Part shown: positions 24,298 through 32,518 of the stretch, piece after piece
Numbering within the stretch: position 1 is the stretch's first letter
Layout of the letters: each line of letters opens with the position of its first letter
DNA from: Bacteroidaceae bacterium
Lineage (GTDB): Bacteria > Bacteroidota > Bacteroidia > Bacteroidales > Bacteroidaceae
Reading direction: 5' to 3'
Assembly (NCBI GenBank): GCA_016291905.1
Contig: JAEEZS010000031.1
Span: forward strand, 1-64,000
Length of the DNA: 64,000 nucleotides
Program-made: the position numbers and the translations under genes
Notes under the pieces: generated by a model
Databases searched by the model: none
The model's input: the letters and a program-made list of their open reading frames with translations, nothing else
What the model was told of the DNA's origin: nothing

Positions 24298-25389
24298 ATG
24301 AGCGATATTTTTGATGTAAATGCCCACTTGCATACGCCGTACTCCTTCAGCGCATTTGCGGATGTGGCAGAGGCGCTTGACCGCGCAGCTGCTGAGGGAG
24401 TGAAGGTGGTTGGTATCAATGACTTTTATAGTATGGACGGCTATCGTGAGTGGCTCGACGGCTGTCAGGTACGCGGACTCTACCCTCTAATGGGCATTGA
24501 GATGATTGCTCTCAATGCCGACGACCAACGCCGGGGCCTGCGTGTGAACGACCCCAATAACCCTGGACGTACCTACCTGAGCGGCAAGGGCCTGGCCTAT
24601 CCCGTCACACTTTCGGGCAGGGAGGCAGAGTGGCTGTCTCGTGTGCGTGAGGAGAGCAATCGTCAGGTGGCCCGTATGTGCAGCAAACTAAACGATCTGC
24701 TCGATGCCAAGAAGGCAGGTTTCAGGCTGAATTACGATGAGATGGTACGCACCCTCACACGCGGCAACCTGCGCGAGCGCCACCTTGCAAAGGCGCTCAG
24801 GCTGGCAGCAGAGAAGCAAGGTGGACAGCTTGCAGACTTCTATGCCGATCTCTGCGGGAGGGAGTTGAAGTCTGATGTGACGAATGCAGCGGGGGTGGAA
24901 AACGAGTTACGCAGCTATCTGCTGAAGGCTGGTGGAGTGGCATTTGTGCCCGAGGAGCCTGCAGCGTTCCTCCCCGTCGAAACGGTGTGCCGCATCATCA
25001 ACGCTGCGGGAGGCATCCCCACCTATCCCTTCCTGGCTGACGATACGAAGGGTAATTTCACAGACTTCGAGGGTGACCTCATGCAGGCTGCCGACACGCT
25101 GCGCAAGCGTGGCATACCCTCGGTGGAGTTCATCACCACACGCAACACGACTGCCGTGCTGGAACAATACGCCGGCTACTTGGAGGACGAAGGCTTCATT
25201 GTCACCTTCGGCTCGGAGCACAACACACCCGCTATGGAGCCCATCCGCCTTCGCACTCGCGATGCCGAGTGTCTGAGTGACAAACTCCGCGCAATCAATT
25301 GGCGTGGAGCATGTCGTATTGCGGCGCATCAGGCAGGCCTTGATACCGTCGAGGAGGGTGAGAACGTCATCCTAAAAGCCATCCGCTGA
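24298..25389 (+). CDS. PHP-domain phosphoesterase-like protein
   Basis: This is a 363-residue protein. The ATG at 24298 (MSDIFDVNAHLHTPYSFS) is chosen because the promoter lies just before it; an upstream in-frame start would lie inside the promoter. The N-terminal 'HLHTPYSFS' and 'GINDFYSMDGY' are the first PHP metal-binding motifs. 'GIEMIAL', 'GGIPTYPFLADD' and 'FGSEHNTP' supply later ones. PHP proteins hydrolyse phosphate esters with di- or trinuclear metal sites. Its place directly before the aldolase-dehydrogenase gene suggests a role in sugar phosphate metabolism, but the substrate is unknown. Confidence 0.82.
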   Translation: MSDIFDVNAHLHTPYSFSAFADVAEALDRAAAEGVKVVGINDFYSMDGYREWLDGCQVRGLYPLMGIEMIALNADDQRRGLRVNDPNNPGRTYLSGKGLAYPVTLSGREAEWLSRVREESNRQVARMCSKLNDLLDAKKAGFRLNYDEMVRTLTRGNLRERHLAKALRLAAEKQGGQLADFYADLCGRELKSDVTNAAGVENELRSYLLKAGGVAFVPEEPAAFLPVETVCRIINAAGGIPTYPFLADDTKGNFTDFEGDLMQAADTLRKRGIPSVEFITTRNTTAVLEQYAGYLEDEGFIVTFGSEHNTPAMEPIRLRTRDAECLSDKLRAINWRGACRIAAHQAGLDTVEEGENVILKAIR

Positions 25390-25458
25390 CGTAGATTCAA
25401 AATTTTCACTTTATCTTTCATAAGTTTCTGTTTAAGTTCTCATAATTTCGAAAAAGGC

Positions 25459-27414
25459 ATGAATGCATTGGAATCCCTGATAGCCCTTTCACGCAAGTAC
25501 GGCGCCGACTCCCGTTATGTGATAGCCGGAGGGGGAAACACCTCGTACAAGACCGCCGACAAACTGTGGGTGAAAGCGAGCGGACACGCGCTGGCAACGA
25601 TTACGGAAGAGGGTTTTGCCGTCTTGGACCGCGCTCTGCTGAATCAGATGGGCGAAAAGGTGTATAGTACTGACGCTATTCAGCGTGAGACGCAGGTGAA
25701 GGACGACCTTGCCCGTGCTACGTTGACACCCGGGCGCCGTCCTTCTGTGGAAACATCGCTTCACAACTGCATGAGCGCGCATTTTGTCGTGCATCTCCAT
25801 CCCACGCTGGTGAATGGGTTGATGTGCTCACGTAATGCGGAATCCATCTGCCGTGAGCGCTTCCCCGATGCGCTCTACATCGAGTACACCGACCCAGGCT
25901 ACACCTTGTTTAAGAAAGTCTATGACCGCATGGCAGCCTTCAAGGCTGCGCGTGGGCACGAGCCACAGATTATCTTCCTGCAGAATCACGGTATCTTCGT
26001 CGGTGCCGACACGGCAGATGAAGTGGAGATTCTCTACGAAAGCGTTTTTGAGGCATTGGGCGTTCAGGAGCCGCAGGAGTTCAAAGATGCAGAGTGTAGC
26101 GTTGCTAATGTATCTGTTATCCCTGCGTTGCGGCAGATGCTTGGTCGGGGAGGACGGGGGCTGAAGACGTTGCGCGTGACACAGAACGCGCTCGTTGAGC
26201 AGTTTTCAGCGTCGGAAGAGGCGTTCAGCAAAGTCGCTGTGCCCTTTACACCCGACATGATTGTGTATTGTAAATCGCACTATCTCTATTTGGAGGCCGA
26301 CGATACTGAGGCGCTTCTGATGCAGGCCGAAGAGCGGATAGAATCCTTCGTTAGCACGTATGGCTACACGCCTAAGGTACTGCTCATCAAAGGTCTCGGC
26401 TTAGTGGCTGTGGGCGAACACGCCAAGGAGGCTGGCATCATCACCGACGTCTACCTAGATGCCATGCAGATTGCCCGCTATGCCGAATCGTTTGGCGGGG
26501 CACACAGCATGGAGCCTGCCTGGGTGGACTTCATCGACAACTGGGAAGTGGAAAACTACCGTCGGAAAGTGAGTTCTACTGCCTCAGAGGGACGCATGGA
26601 GGGCAAGACTGTCATTGTCACGGGTGCGGCGCAGGGCTTCGGCGAGGGCATCGCCCGCCTGTTAATGGGCGAAGGTGCCAACATCGTTGTGGCTGACATT
26701 AACGAAACCGTCGGACGCCAGACTGTTGCTTCGTTCAATGAAGGCGCGCGTAACAACCGGGCTATTTTTGTCAAGACGAACGTCAGCGACTTGGAAAGCA
26801 TTCAGGCGCTTGTCAACGAGACGCTGCAGACCTTTGGCGCGTTGGACGTTTTTGTCAGCAATGCTGGCGTACTGCGTGCCGGCAGCCTCGACGACCTAAC
26901 ACCCGAGCAGTTCGAGTTTGTCACACGCATCAACTACATGGCCTATTTCTACTGCGCTAAGGTGGTAAGCAGAGTGATGAAACTGCAGACGAAATACGAC
27001 CCCGACTATTTTGCCGACATCATTCAGGTGAACAGCAAGAGTGGCCTGCGCGGTTCGAAGGCTAACTATGCCTATGCCGGCAGCAAGTTTGGTGGCATAG
27101 GCCTCACGCAGTCGTTTGCGTTGGAGCTGGCCCCCTTCCGCATCAAGGTGAACAGCATCTGTCCGGGCAATTTCTACGACGGCCCACTCTGGAGCGACCC
27201 CGAGAACGGCCTCTTCGTGCAGTACCTTCGCGCGGGCAAGGTGCCTGGGGCAAAGACGGTTGAGGACGTCAAGGCGTATTACCTCGCACAAGTGCCGATG
27301 CGTAAGGGATGCAGCCCTGCCGACGTCACGAAAGCTATCCTTTACGCCATTGAGCAGACGGGCGAAACAGGCCAGGCCATCCCCGTCACAGGCGGACAAG
27401 TGATGCTAAGCTGA
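25459..27414 (+). CDS. Bifunctional class II aldolase / SrlD-like short-chain dehydrogenase
   Basis: This is a 651-residue fusion. Residues 1-375 form a class II aldolase: 'AGGGNTSYK', catalytic Glu in 'SVETSLH' (about 98), zinc ligands His112 and His114 ('VHLHPT') and the third His in 'QNHGIFVG'. Residues 382-651 form a short-chain dehydrogenase: NAD site TGAAQGFG (388-395), 'NAGV', and catalytic Tyr539-x3-Lys543. The end '...GQAIPVTGGQVM' and 'AQVPMRKGC' closely resemble sorbitol-6-phosphate 2-dehydrogenase SrlD. Similar fusions (RhaEW type) act in deoxysugar breakdown as ketose-phosphate aldolase plus lactaldehyde dehydrogenase. Which reaction is made here is not determined. Confidence 0.88.
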   Translation: MNALESLIALSRKYGADSRYVIAGGGNTSYKTADKLWVKASGHALATITEEGFAVLDRALLNQMGEKVYSTDAIQRETQVKDDLARATLTPGRRPSVETSLHNCMSAHFVVHLHPTLVNGLMCSRNAESICRERFPDALYIEYTDPGYTLFKKVYDRMAAFKAARGHEPQIIFLQNHGIFVGADTADEVEILYESVFEALGVQEPQEFKDAECSVANVSVIPALRQMLGRGGRGLKTLRVTQNALVEQFSASEEAFSKVAVPFTPDMIVYCKSHYLYLEADDTEALLMQAEERIESFVSTYGYTPKVLLIKGLGLVAVGEHAKEAGIITDVYLDAMQIARYAESFGGAHSMEPAWVDFIDNWEVENYRRKVSSTASEGRMEGKTVIVTGAAQGFGEGIARLLMGEGANIVVADINETVGRQTVASFNEGARNNRAIFVKTNVSDLESIQALVNETLQTFGALDVFVSNAGVLRAGSLDDLTPEQFEFVTRINYMAYFYCAKVVSRVMKLQTKYDPDYFADIIQVNSKSGLRGSKANYAYAGSKFGGIGLTQSFALELAPFRIKVNSICPGNFYDGPLWSDPENGLFVQYLRAGKVPGAKTVEDVKAYYLAQVPMRKGCSPADVTKAILYAIEQTGETGQAIPVTGGQVMLS

Positions 27415-27454
27415 TTTAAATGAAAAATGAGGAATTAGGAATGAGGAGTTGGGA

Positions 27455-28477
27455 ATGAAGCATACGCGGATTTTTTGGATTACGGCTTTGCTGGTGCTGA
27501 CGAACTTACGCGTGGCAGCCGACGATGGCATGCAGCATTTGCTGGTGAAAACGGAGATGCGCACCGACTATCGCAACGATTTCGGGCATCCGGGTGTGGG
27601 CGGCGTCAGCGACAACGGCCTACGGGTGAACAACCTGTTCCTCAGCATCGACGGGCGCATCGACAAACACCTCTCCTATGCGTTTCGCCAGCGCCTCAAT
27701 CGCATGAACCCCGACCCCTCCGTGATGGCCTCGGTGGACTGGGCGCAGCTCATCTGGAGCCCCAACGAGCGCTGGAGCTTTGCTGCGGGTAAGCAGGTCA
27801 TGGAGGTGGGCAGCATGGAGTACGATGCCAACCCCAACGACGTGTTCCGCTACTCTGAATGGATTCAGCATGCTGCTGCATATCAGCTGGGTGCCTCGGC
27901 ACGACGCTATCTCCGTAATGGCGATGAGCTCACCTTCCAAATCGCCCAGAGCCTCTGCGACGCCGACCTGCACCGCTACTTCTCCTACAACGTCAGCTGG
28001 CGTCGTCCCGCAGGGGTGTGGCGCCCTTACTGGTCTGCCCACATGCACCAGTATGCCCCGCAGAGCTACATGGCCATGACGGCGCTGGGAAACCGCTTTT
28101 TCTTCGGGCGCTGGTGGATCTGCCTCGACTGGGTGCAACGTAGCACCATCCATCACCTTCGCACCACGGGGCATCTTGCCGAGGACTTTACCCTCATAGG
28201 CTGTGTCGACTGGCGTATTACGGATCACGTGACGTTTACCATCGAAGGCTCCTACGACCATAATGCCGACGATGCCGATGACAACCTTGCCTTCATCAGC
28301 ACCCGTCTGGGTGTCATCGGAGGAGGCCTCCTGTGGTATCCCACGAGCGACAACCGTTATCGTTTCCACGCTACCTTCAACCATAGTTTCGGCCAGAACC
28401 CCCTTGGCACCCTCCCTGCCGATTCGTGGGGCATGAACTTCGGCCTCACCTGGCGCCTGAACCTGGTGAATAGGTGA
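27455..28477 (+). CDS. Outer-membrane porin-like beta-barrel
   Basis: This 340-residue protein has the signal peptide MKHTRIFWITALLVLTNLRVAA. The ATG at 27455 is used; a TTG two codons earlier is less likely. The mature part is made of alternating, aromatic-rich strands ('LFLSIDGRIDKHLSYAFRQRLN', 'RYFSYNVSWRRPAGVWRPYW') and ends with the strand 'MNFGLTWRLNLVNR'. This pattern matches the phosphate-selective porin O/P-like group of Bacteroidetes. Placed inside the catabolic block, it may admit the substrate or a phosphorylated intermediate. A short array of GAGGAAT-like words lies just upstream (27420-27455). Confidence 0.75.
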   Translation: MKHTRIFWITALLVLTNLRVAADDGMQHLLVKTEMRTDYRNDFGHPGVGGVSDNGLRVNNLFLSIDGRIDKHLSYAFRQRLNRMNPDPSVMASVDWAQLIWSPNERWSFAAGKQVMEVGSMEYDANPNDVFRYSEWIQHAAAYQLGASARRYLRNGDELTFQIAQSLCDADLHRYFSYNVSWRRPAGVWRPYWSAHMHQYAPQSYMAMTALGNRFFFGRWWICLDWVQRSTIHHLRTTGHLAEDFTLIGCVDWRITDHVTFTIEGSYDHNADDADDNLAFISTRLGVIGGGLLWYPTSDNRYRFHATFNHSFGQNPLGTLPADSWGMNFGLTWRLNLVNR

Positions 28478-28514
28478 AGAATGAGTAATTAAAAATCAGA
28501 AATAGATAGGAATA

Positions 28515-29789
28515 ATGAAAACAAAAGCCGTCCGTCTGTATGGAAAAGACGATTTGAGATTAGAGGAGTTTGAGCTTCCCCCTATAAGCGACGATGAGAT
28601 TCTGGCGCGCGTGGTGTGCGACAGCATCTGCATGTCGTCCTACAAGGCTTCCCATCAGGCCGATACCCACAAGCGTGTGCCGCGCGACGTGGCTCAGCAC
28701 CCCACTATCATCGGCCATGAGTTTGCCGGAGAGATTGTCGCAGTGGGCAGCCGCTGGAAGGACGAGTTCCATGCCGGCGAAAAGTTCTCTATCCAGCCCG
28801 CCCTTAACTACGCCGACGGCCCTGTGGGGGTGCTCAGCGCCCCGGGCTACAGCTACCGTTATATCGGTGGTGACGCCACTTACGTCATCATTCCGCGCGA
28901 GGTGATGGAGCAGGGCTGCCTGCTTCACTATCGTGGCGAGGGCTTCTTTCCTGCTTCGCTCTCCGAGCCGATGTCGTGCGTCATCGGAGCCATGCACGCC
29001 AACTACCACCTCACCCCCGGCAGCTATGTGCACAGCATGGAGATTAAGGACGGCGGACGCATGGCGCTGCTTGCCAGCGTGGGCCCGATGGGGTTGGCAG
29101 CCATCAACTACGTGCTGTATCGCCCTGACCGTCATCCCTCGCTGCTCATTGTCACTGACATTGACCAGGGACGCCTGGACCGCGCTGCCTCGCTTTACAC
29201 CCCCGCCTTTGCTGCCTCGCGCGGCATCACGTTGCGCTATGTCAACACCGGCACCATGGCCGACCCCGTAGCCGAGCTGCGCGCGCTCTCGGGAGGCGAG
29301 GGTTTCGATGATGTCTTCTGCTTTGCCCCCGTGCCCGCTGTCGTGGAGCAGGCCGACGACATCCTTGCCTTCGACGGCTGCCTGAACTTCTTTGCCGGAC
29401 CCTCCAAGGCTCCCTTCAAGGCGCCGTTTAACTTCTACAATGTCCATTACGCCTACACCCACGTCGTGGGCACCAGCGGAGGCAACACCGACGATATGCG
29501 TGAGGCGCTTCACCTGATGGCTTGCGGACTCAACCCCGCAGGACTTGTCACCCATGTGGGCGGTCTTGCCGAAGTCATACCCACCACGCTCAACCTCCCC
29601 TCCATCCCGGGTGGGAAGAAACTCATCTACACCCACATCGATATGCCTCTCACAGCCATTGCTGACTTCCGTGCGAAGGGCACCACCCATCCCGTCTATG
29701 CCGCGTTGGCCGACATCTGCGACGCCCACGCCGGGCTCTGGAGCATCGAGGCCGAGGAGTATCTGCTCTCCCATGCCGAATCGCTTTAA
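28515..29789 (+). CDS. Zinc-binding dehydrogenase, sorbose-1-phosphate reductase-like
   Basis: This is a 424-residue medium-chain dehydrogenase. The catalytic zinc ligands correspond to Cys39 in 'CDSICMSSYK' and His68-Glu69 in 'IIGHEFAGE'. The nucleotide fold begins at 'ASVGPMGLAAINYV' (about 193). A long middle insert with 'GDATYVIIPREVMEQG' is typical of the L-sorbose-1-phosphate reductase (SorE-like) group, which interconverts ketose- and hexitol-phosphates. The structural zinc Cys cluster of alcohol dehydrogenases is not evident. Together with the SrlD-like domain upstream and the aldolases it points to alditol or ketose phosphate chemistry. Codons here end in C or G unusually often. Confidence 0.85.
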   Translation: MKTKAVRLYGKDDLRLEEFELPPISDDEILARVVCDSICMSSYKASHQADTHKRVPRDVAQHPTIIGHEFAGEIVAVGSRWKDEFHAGEKFSIQPALNYADGPVGVLSAPGYSYRYIGGDATYVIIPREVMEQGCLLHYRGEGFFPASLSEPMSCVIGAMHANYHLTPGSYVHSMEIKDGGRMALLASVGPMGLAAINYVLYRPDRHPSLLIVTDIDQGRLDRAASLYTPAFAASRGITLRYVNTGTMADPVAELRALSGGEGFDDVFCFAPVPAVVEQADDILAFDGCLNFFAGPSKAPFKAPFNFYNVHYAYTHVVGTSGGNTDDMREALHLMACGLNPAGLVTHVGGLAEVIPTTLNLPSIPGGKKLIYTHIDMPLTAIADFRAKGTTHPVYAALADICDAHAGLWSIEAEEYLLSHAESL

Positions 29790-29813
29790 GTTAATATTTA
29801 AGTGTTACGAAAA

Positions 29814-30716
29814 ATGCAAAGGAAAAATAAAAAGATTATCAGTCTTCAGACTTCAGATTGTCAGATAATACAGCTGCATTCGAGCCGCTTTCAAGACAAT
29901 CATCTGAAGTCTTTCAGTTTGAAGTCTGCCAGTCTGATGGTTTTTCTTCTTCTTCTCCTCGCCTCCTGCCAGCCTGCGGGCACGGCACGGCTGATGAGCT
30001 ACAACATCCGCAATGGCGTCGGCATGGACAACCAGCGTGACCTCCAGCGCGTGGCTGATGTCATCTGTGCCTATGCCCCCGACGTCGTTGCCGTACAGGA
30101 GGTTGACAGCATGACTGCCCGCAGCAAGGGGCGCGACGTGCTGGGCGAGCTTGCCACGCTGACGGGGATGATTCCCGTCTATGCCCCTGCCATTGATTAC
30201 GACGGAGGCAAGTACGGCGTGGGCATCCTCTGCCGCCAGCAGCCCCTCTCGGTGGTGCGCCACGCGTTGCCTGGGCGCGAGGAGGAGCGCATGGTCGTAG
30301 CGGCTGAGTTCCCCGACTACGTTTTTGCCTGCACCCATCTGTCGTTGACGGAGGCCGACCGTATGCTCTCCCTGCCTATCCTGCAGGAGGTGGCGTCGCG
30401 CATCCCCTCGAAGCCCTTCTACCTGGCGGGCGACTTCAACGCCGAGCTTAATGAGGACTTCATCCGCGCTCTCAAGGACTCGTTCACCATTCTCACCGAC
30501 ACCACCGTGCGCACTTTCCCCGCCGACGTTCCCGACATCACGATTGACTACATTGTATGCTACAATAAAGGTCAACAAGTCAACGGGTCAACGGGTCAAC
30601 TAGTCAACGGGTCAACTAGTCAACAGCTCAACCGTCGAATGCAGCATGTTGACTTATTGTCCATCGCCTCCGACCATCGTCCCGTATGTATCGATATTAA
30701 ATATAGAAAGCAATGA
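29814..30716 (+). CDS. Endonuclease/exonuclease/phosphatase (EEP) family lipoprotein with internal tandem repeat
   Basis: About 300 residues. The catalytic domain starts at 'RLMSYNIRNG' and shows 'VAVQEVD', 'THLSLTE', 'AGDFNAE', 'TIDYIV' and 'ASDHRPV', the metal and catalytic motifs of the EEP fold. A lipobox (LASC) follows 'MVFLLLL'. The start is uncertain: ATG 29814 follows the previous gene closely, but ATG 29937 sits right before the lipobox, and the stretch between them looks like an extragenic word array (CTTCAGA words). An 8-bp repeat array (30571-30634) inserts Gln/Val/Asn/Gly/Ser-rich residues just before the catalytic Asp-His. The role may be phosphatase or phosphodiesterase in the envelope. 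It overlaps the next gene by 4 bp. Confidence 0.8.
   Translation: MQRKNKKIISLQTSDCQIIQLHSSRFQDNHLKSFSLKSASLMVFLLLLLASCQPAGTARLMSYNIRNGVGMDNQRDLQRVADVICAYAPDVVAVQEVDSMTARSKGRDVLGELATLTGMIPVYAPAIDYDGGKYGVGILCRQQPLSVVRHALPGREEERMVVAAEFPDYVFACTHLSLTEADRMLSLPILQEVASRIPSKPFYLAGDFNAELNEDFIRALKDSFTILTDTTVRTFPADVPDITIDYIVCYNKGQQVNGSTGQLVNGSTSQQLNRRMQHVDLLSIASDHRPVCIDIKYRKQ
30571..30634. repeat. Eight 8-bp tandem repeats (GTCAACNN) inside a gene
   Basis: Eight consecutive units of GTCAAC plus two variable bases (AA, GG, GG, TA, GG, TA, AG; the last unit starts with C). Because the unit is 8 bp, loss or gain of one unit shifts the reading frame of the EEP gene before its final catalytic motif. Confidence 0.9.
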
Positions 30717-32020
30717 AGCAACTTAACACCCATCTCATGCACCCCGCGGAGCAGCTGGTGCTCATCATCAGCCGCATCTACCGCAGCGGCATGACTACCA
30801 CCAGCGGTGGCAACCTCTCCATCATGGACGACGCCGGCGACATCTGGATCACCCCTGCCGGCATCGACAAGGGCTCGCTCACCCCTGCCGACATCATGTG
30901 CGTCAAGGCCGACGGCACCATCGTGGGCCGTCACCGCCCCTCCAGCGAGTATCCCTTCCACCGCGCCCTCTACCGCATCCGTCCGAAGATGCGCTCCGTC
31001 ATCCACGCCCATCCGCCAGCCCTCGTCACCTTCAGCATCGTCCACGAGGTGCCCGACACCAGCATCATCCCCCAGGCGCGCGCCGTCTGCGGCCCTGTCG
31101 GCTTCGCCCCCTACGCCCTCCCGGGCAGCGAGGAGCTGGGCGAGAAGATTGCTGCCGAGTTCAGCCGTAACCCCGACTACAAGGCCGTCATCATGGAGAA
31201 CCACGGTGTCGTCCTCATGGGCGAGGACATTGCCGACGCCTACCAGCGTTTCGAGACCCTTGAGCTCTGTGCCCGCACCATCCTCAACGCCAAGACCCTC
31301 GGCACCCCGCGTTACCTTACTGACGCCCAGATTCTCAAGCACGAGCAGAGCATCCCCACACACTACCCCCACTTCATGGACGTCCGCCATCCCAGCGATG
31401 AGCGCGCCCTCCGTGCCGAGATATGCCGCATCGTGCGCCGCGCCTGCGACCAGGGCCTCATGTGCAGCTCCTACGGTACCGCCAGCGTCCGCTGGGGTCA
31501 CGGGAACGACTTCCTCATCACGCCCCCGGGCGTCACCCGCTGGGACATCGATGCCGACGACATCGTCCAGGTGCGCGACGGCATGGTCGAGGCCGGCAAG
31601 GTGCCCAGCCGCTCCGTGGCCCTCCATCAGGAGATCTACCGCCGCAACCCCCGTGTGAATAGCATCATCCTCACGCAGAGCCCCGCCCTTATGGGCTACT
31701 GCACCACCGGCGTGAAGTTCGACCCCCGCACCATCCCCGAGAGCTGGATTTTCCTGCAGGACGTCCCTCAGTTCCCCTTCGGCTCGCAGTACGACGACCT
31801 TGAGCGCGTCGCCGAGTCGTTCACCCGCTACCCCTGTGCCTTCCTGGCTAACGACTCCATCGTCGTCACGGGCGACGCCCTGCTTAACACCTTCGATAAG
31901 CTCGAGGTGGCCGAGTTCAGCGCTCGTTCCCTCATTATGGCAGCCCCTGTCGGCACCCTCCATCCCATCACCGACGCCGAGGTCGAAGACCTTCGCGTGG
32001 CGTTCCATGTGGGCGAGTAG
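30713..32020 (+). CDS. Tandem class II aldolase with degenerate second domain
   Basis: This 435-residue protein is built of two class II aldolase/adducin domains. The first (about 10-215) has the SGGN phosphate loop, the Glu79 region 'SSEYPFH', zinc ligands His98 and His100 in 'IHAHPP', and 'ENHGVV' (His164). The second (about 235-430) keeps the fold ('GTASVRWG', 'ITPPGVTRWDID'). However, the matching positions read 'LTQSPA' instead of HAHPP and 'LANDSIVV' instead of ENHG, so it cannot bind the metal. The first half is probably a fuculose/rhamnulose-phosphate-type aldolase, and the second is structural or regulatory. It is the last gene of the catabolic block and uses strongly C-ending codons. 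Confidence 0.88.
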   Translation: MKQLNTHLMHPAEQLVLIISRIYRSGMTTTSGGNLSIMDDAGDIWITPAGIDKGSLTPADIMCVKADGTIVGRHRPSSEYPFHRALYRIRPKMRSVIHAHPPALVTFSIVHEVPDTSIIPQARAVCGPVGFAPYALPGSEELGEKIAAEFSRNPDYKAVIMENHGVVLMGEDIADAYQRFETLELCARTILNAKTLGTPRYLTDAQILKHEQSIPTHYPHFMDVRHPSDERALRAEICRIVRRACDQGLMCSSYGTASVRWGHGNDFLITPPGVTRWDIDADDIVQVRDGMVEAGKVPSRSVALHQEIYRRNPRVNSIILTQSPALMGYCTTGVKFDPRTIPESWIFLQDVPQFPFGSQYDDLERVAESFTRYPCAFLANDSIVVTGDALLNTFDKLEVAEFSARSLIMAAPVGTLHPITDAEVEDLRVAFHVGE

Positions 32021-32238
32021 CAGCACCAGTGCCTTAACGGACTTCCAGAGTTGGTTGATACGGTGGAAAAAGCGTTTGAGTAACATAGCGGTTTACATTT
32101 TACGCTGCAAAGATAATACATCTTTTTTTACCAATGTGCGATTGCAGCGAGAGAGCCTTCTCGCTGCAATTTTGCTCTTCTATGCACTATGAACCATGCA
32201 CTAAACGTCCCCCTCCTGGTAATTCGTGGAGAAGGATA

Positions 32239-32343
32239 GTTGCTTGGGCTGCGGATTTATTCCCTTGGGCTGTGCTGCCAGATGCTTGGGCTGGCAAATT
32301 AGCCCACTGGGCTGTGAGAATAGTTGCTTGGGATATCATCAAA
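32239..32343. repeat. Array of five 21-bp degenerate repeats
   Basis: The units start at 32239, 32260, 32281, 32302 and 32323, each 21 bp. All carry a (C/G)TTGGG or CTGGG core at the same place, mostly followed by CTG. Minus-strand translation gives heptads beginning with Ala-Gln or Ser-Gln, and open frames on both strands are a by-product. It lies about 220 bp past the tandem aldolase gene in a gene-free kilobase. Confidence 0.8.
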
Positions 32344-32518
32344 ATAACATCGGAAATAGGGGTTTTGCTGCTTTTCAAGGCCAAAAAGAGCCAAAAATGG
32401 CAGGTTTTTGAGACATTTTGTGCCTCATTTGCGTTTCAATATAGCCGGAGCAGTCAGTTTCGTGATGACGTATATCGTTGTCTGATTGCTTTTTAGATGA
32501 AACGAATCGTGGCTAGAC

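Noticed and set aside
28560-29774. A 404-codon minus-strand frame over the zinc dehydrogenase gene
   Set aside because: Antisense artefact; low-complexity Gly/Val/His composition.
30620-32086. A 488-codon minus-strand frame over the tandem aldolase gene
   Set aside because: Antisense artefact of strongly C-ending codons; the sense protein has clear aldolase motifs.
32134-32496. A 120-codon frame after the tandem aldolase gene
   Set aside because: Made largely of the 21-bp array and AT-rich sequence; not protein-like.
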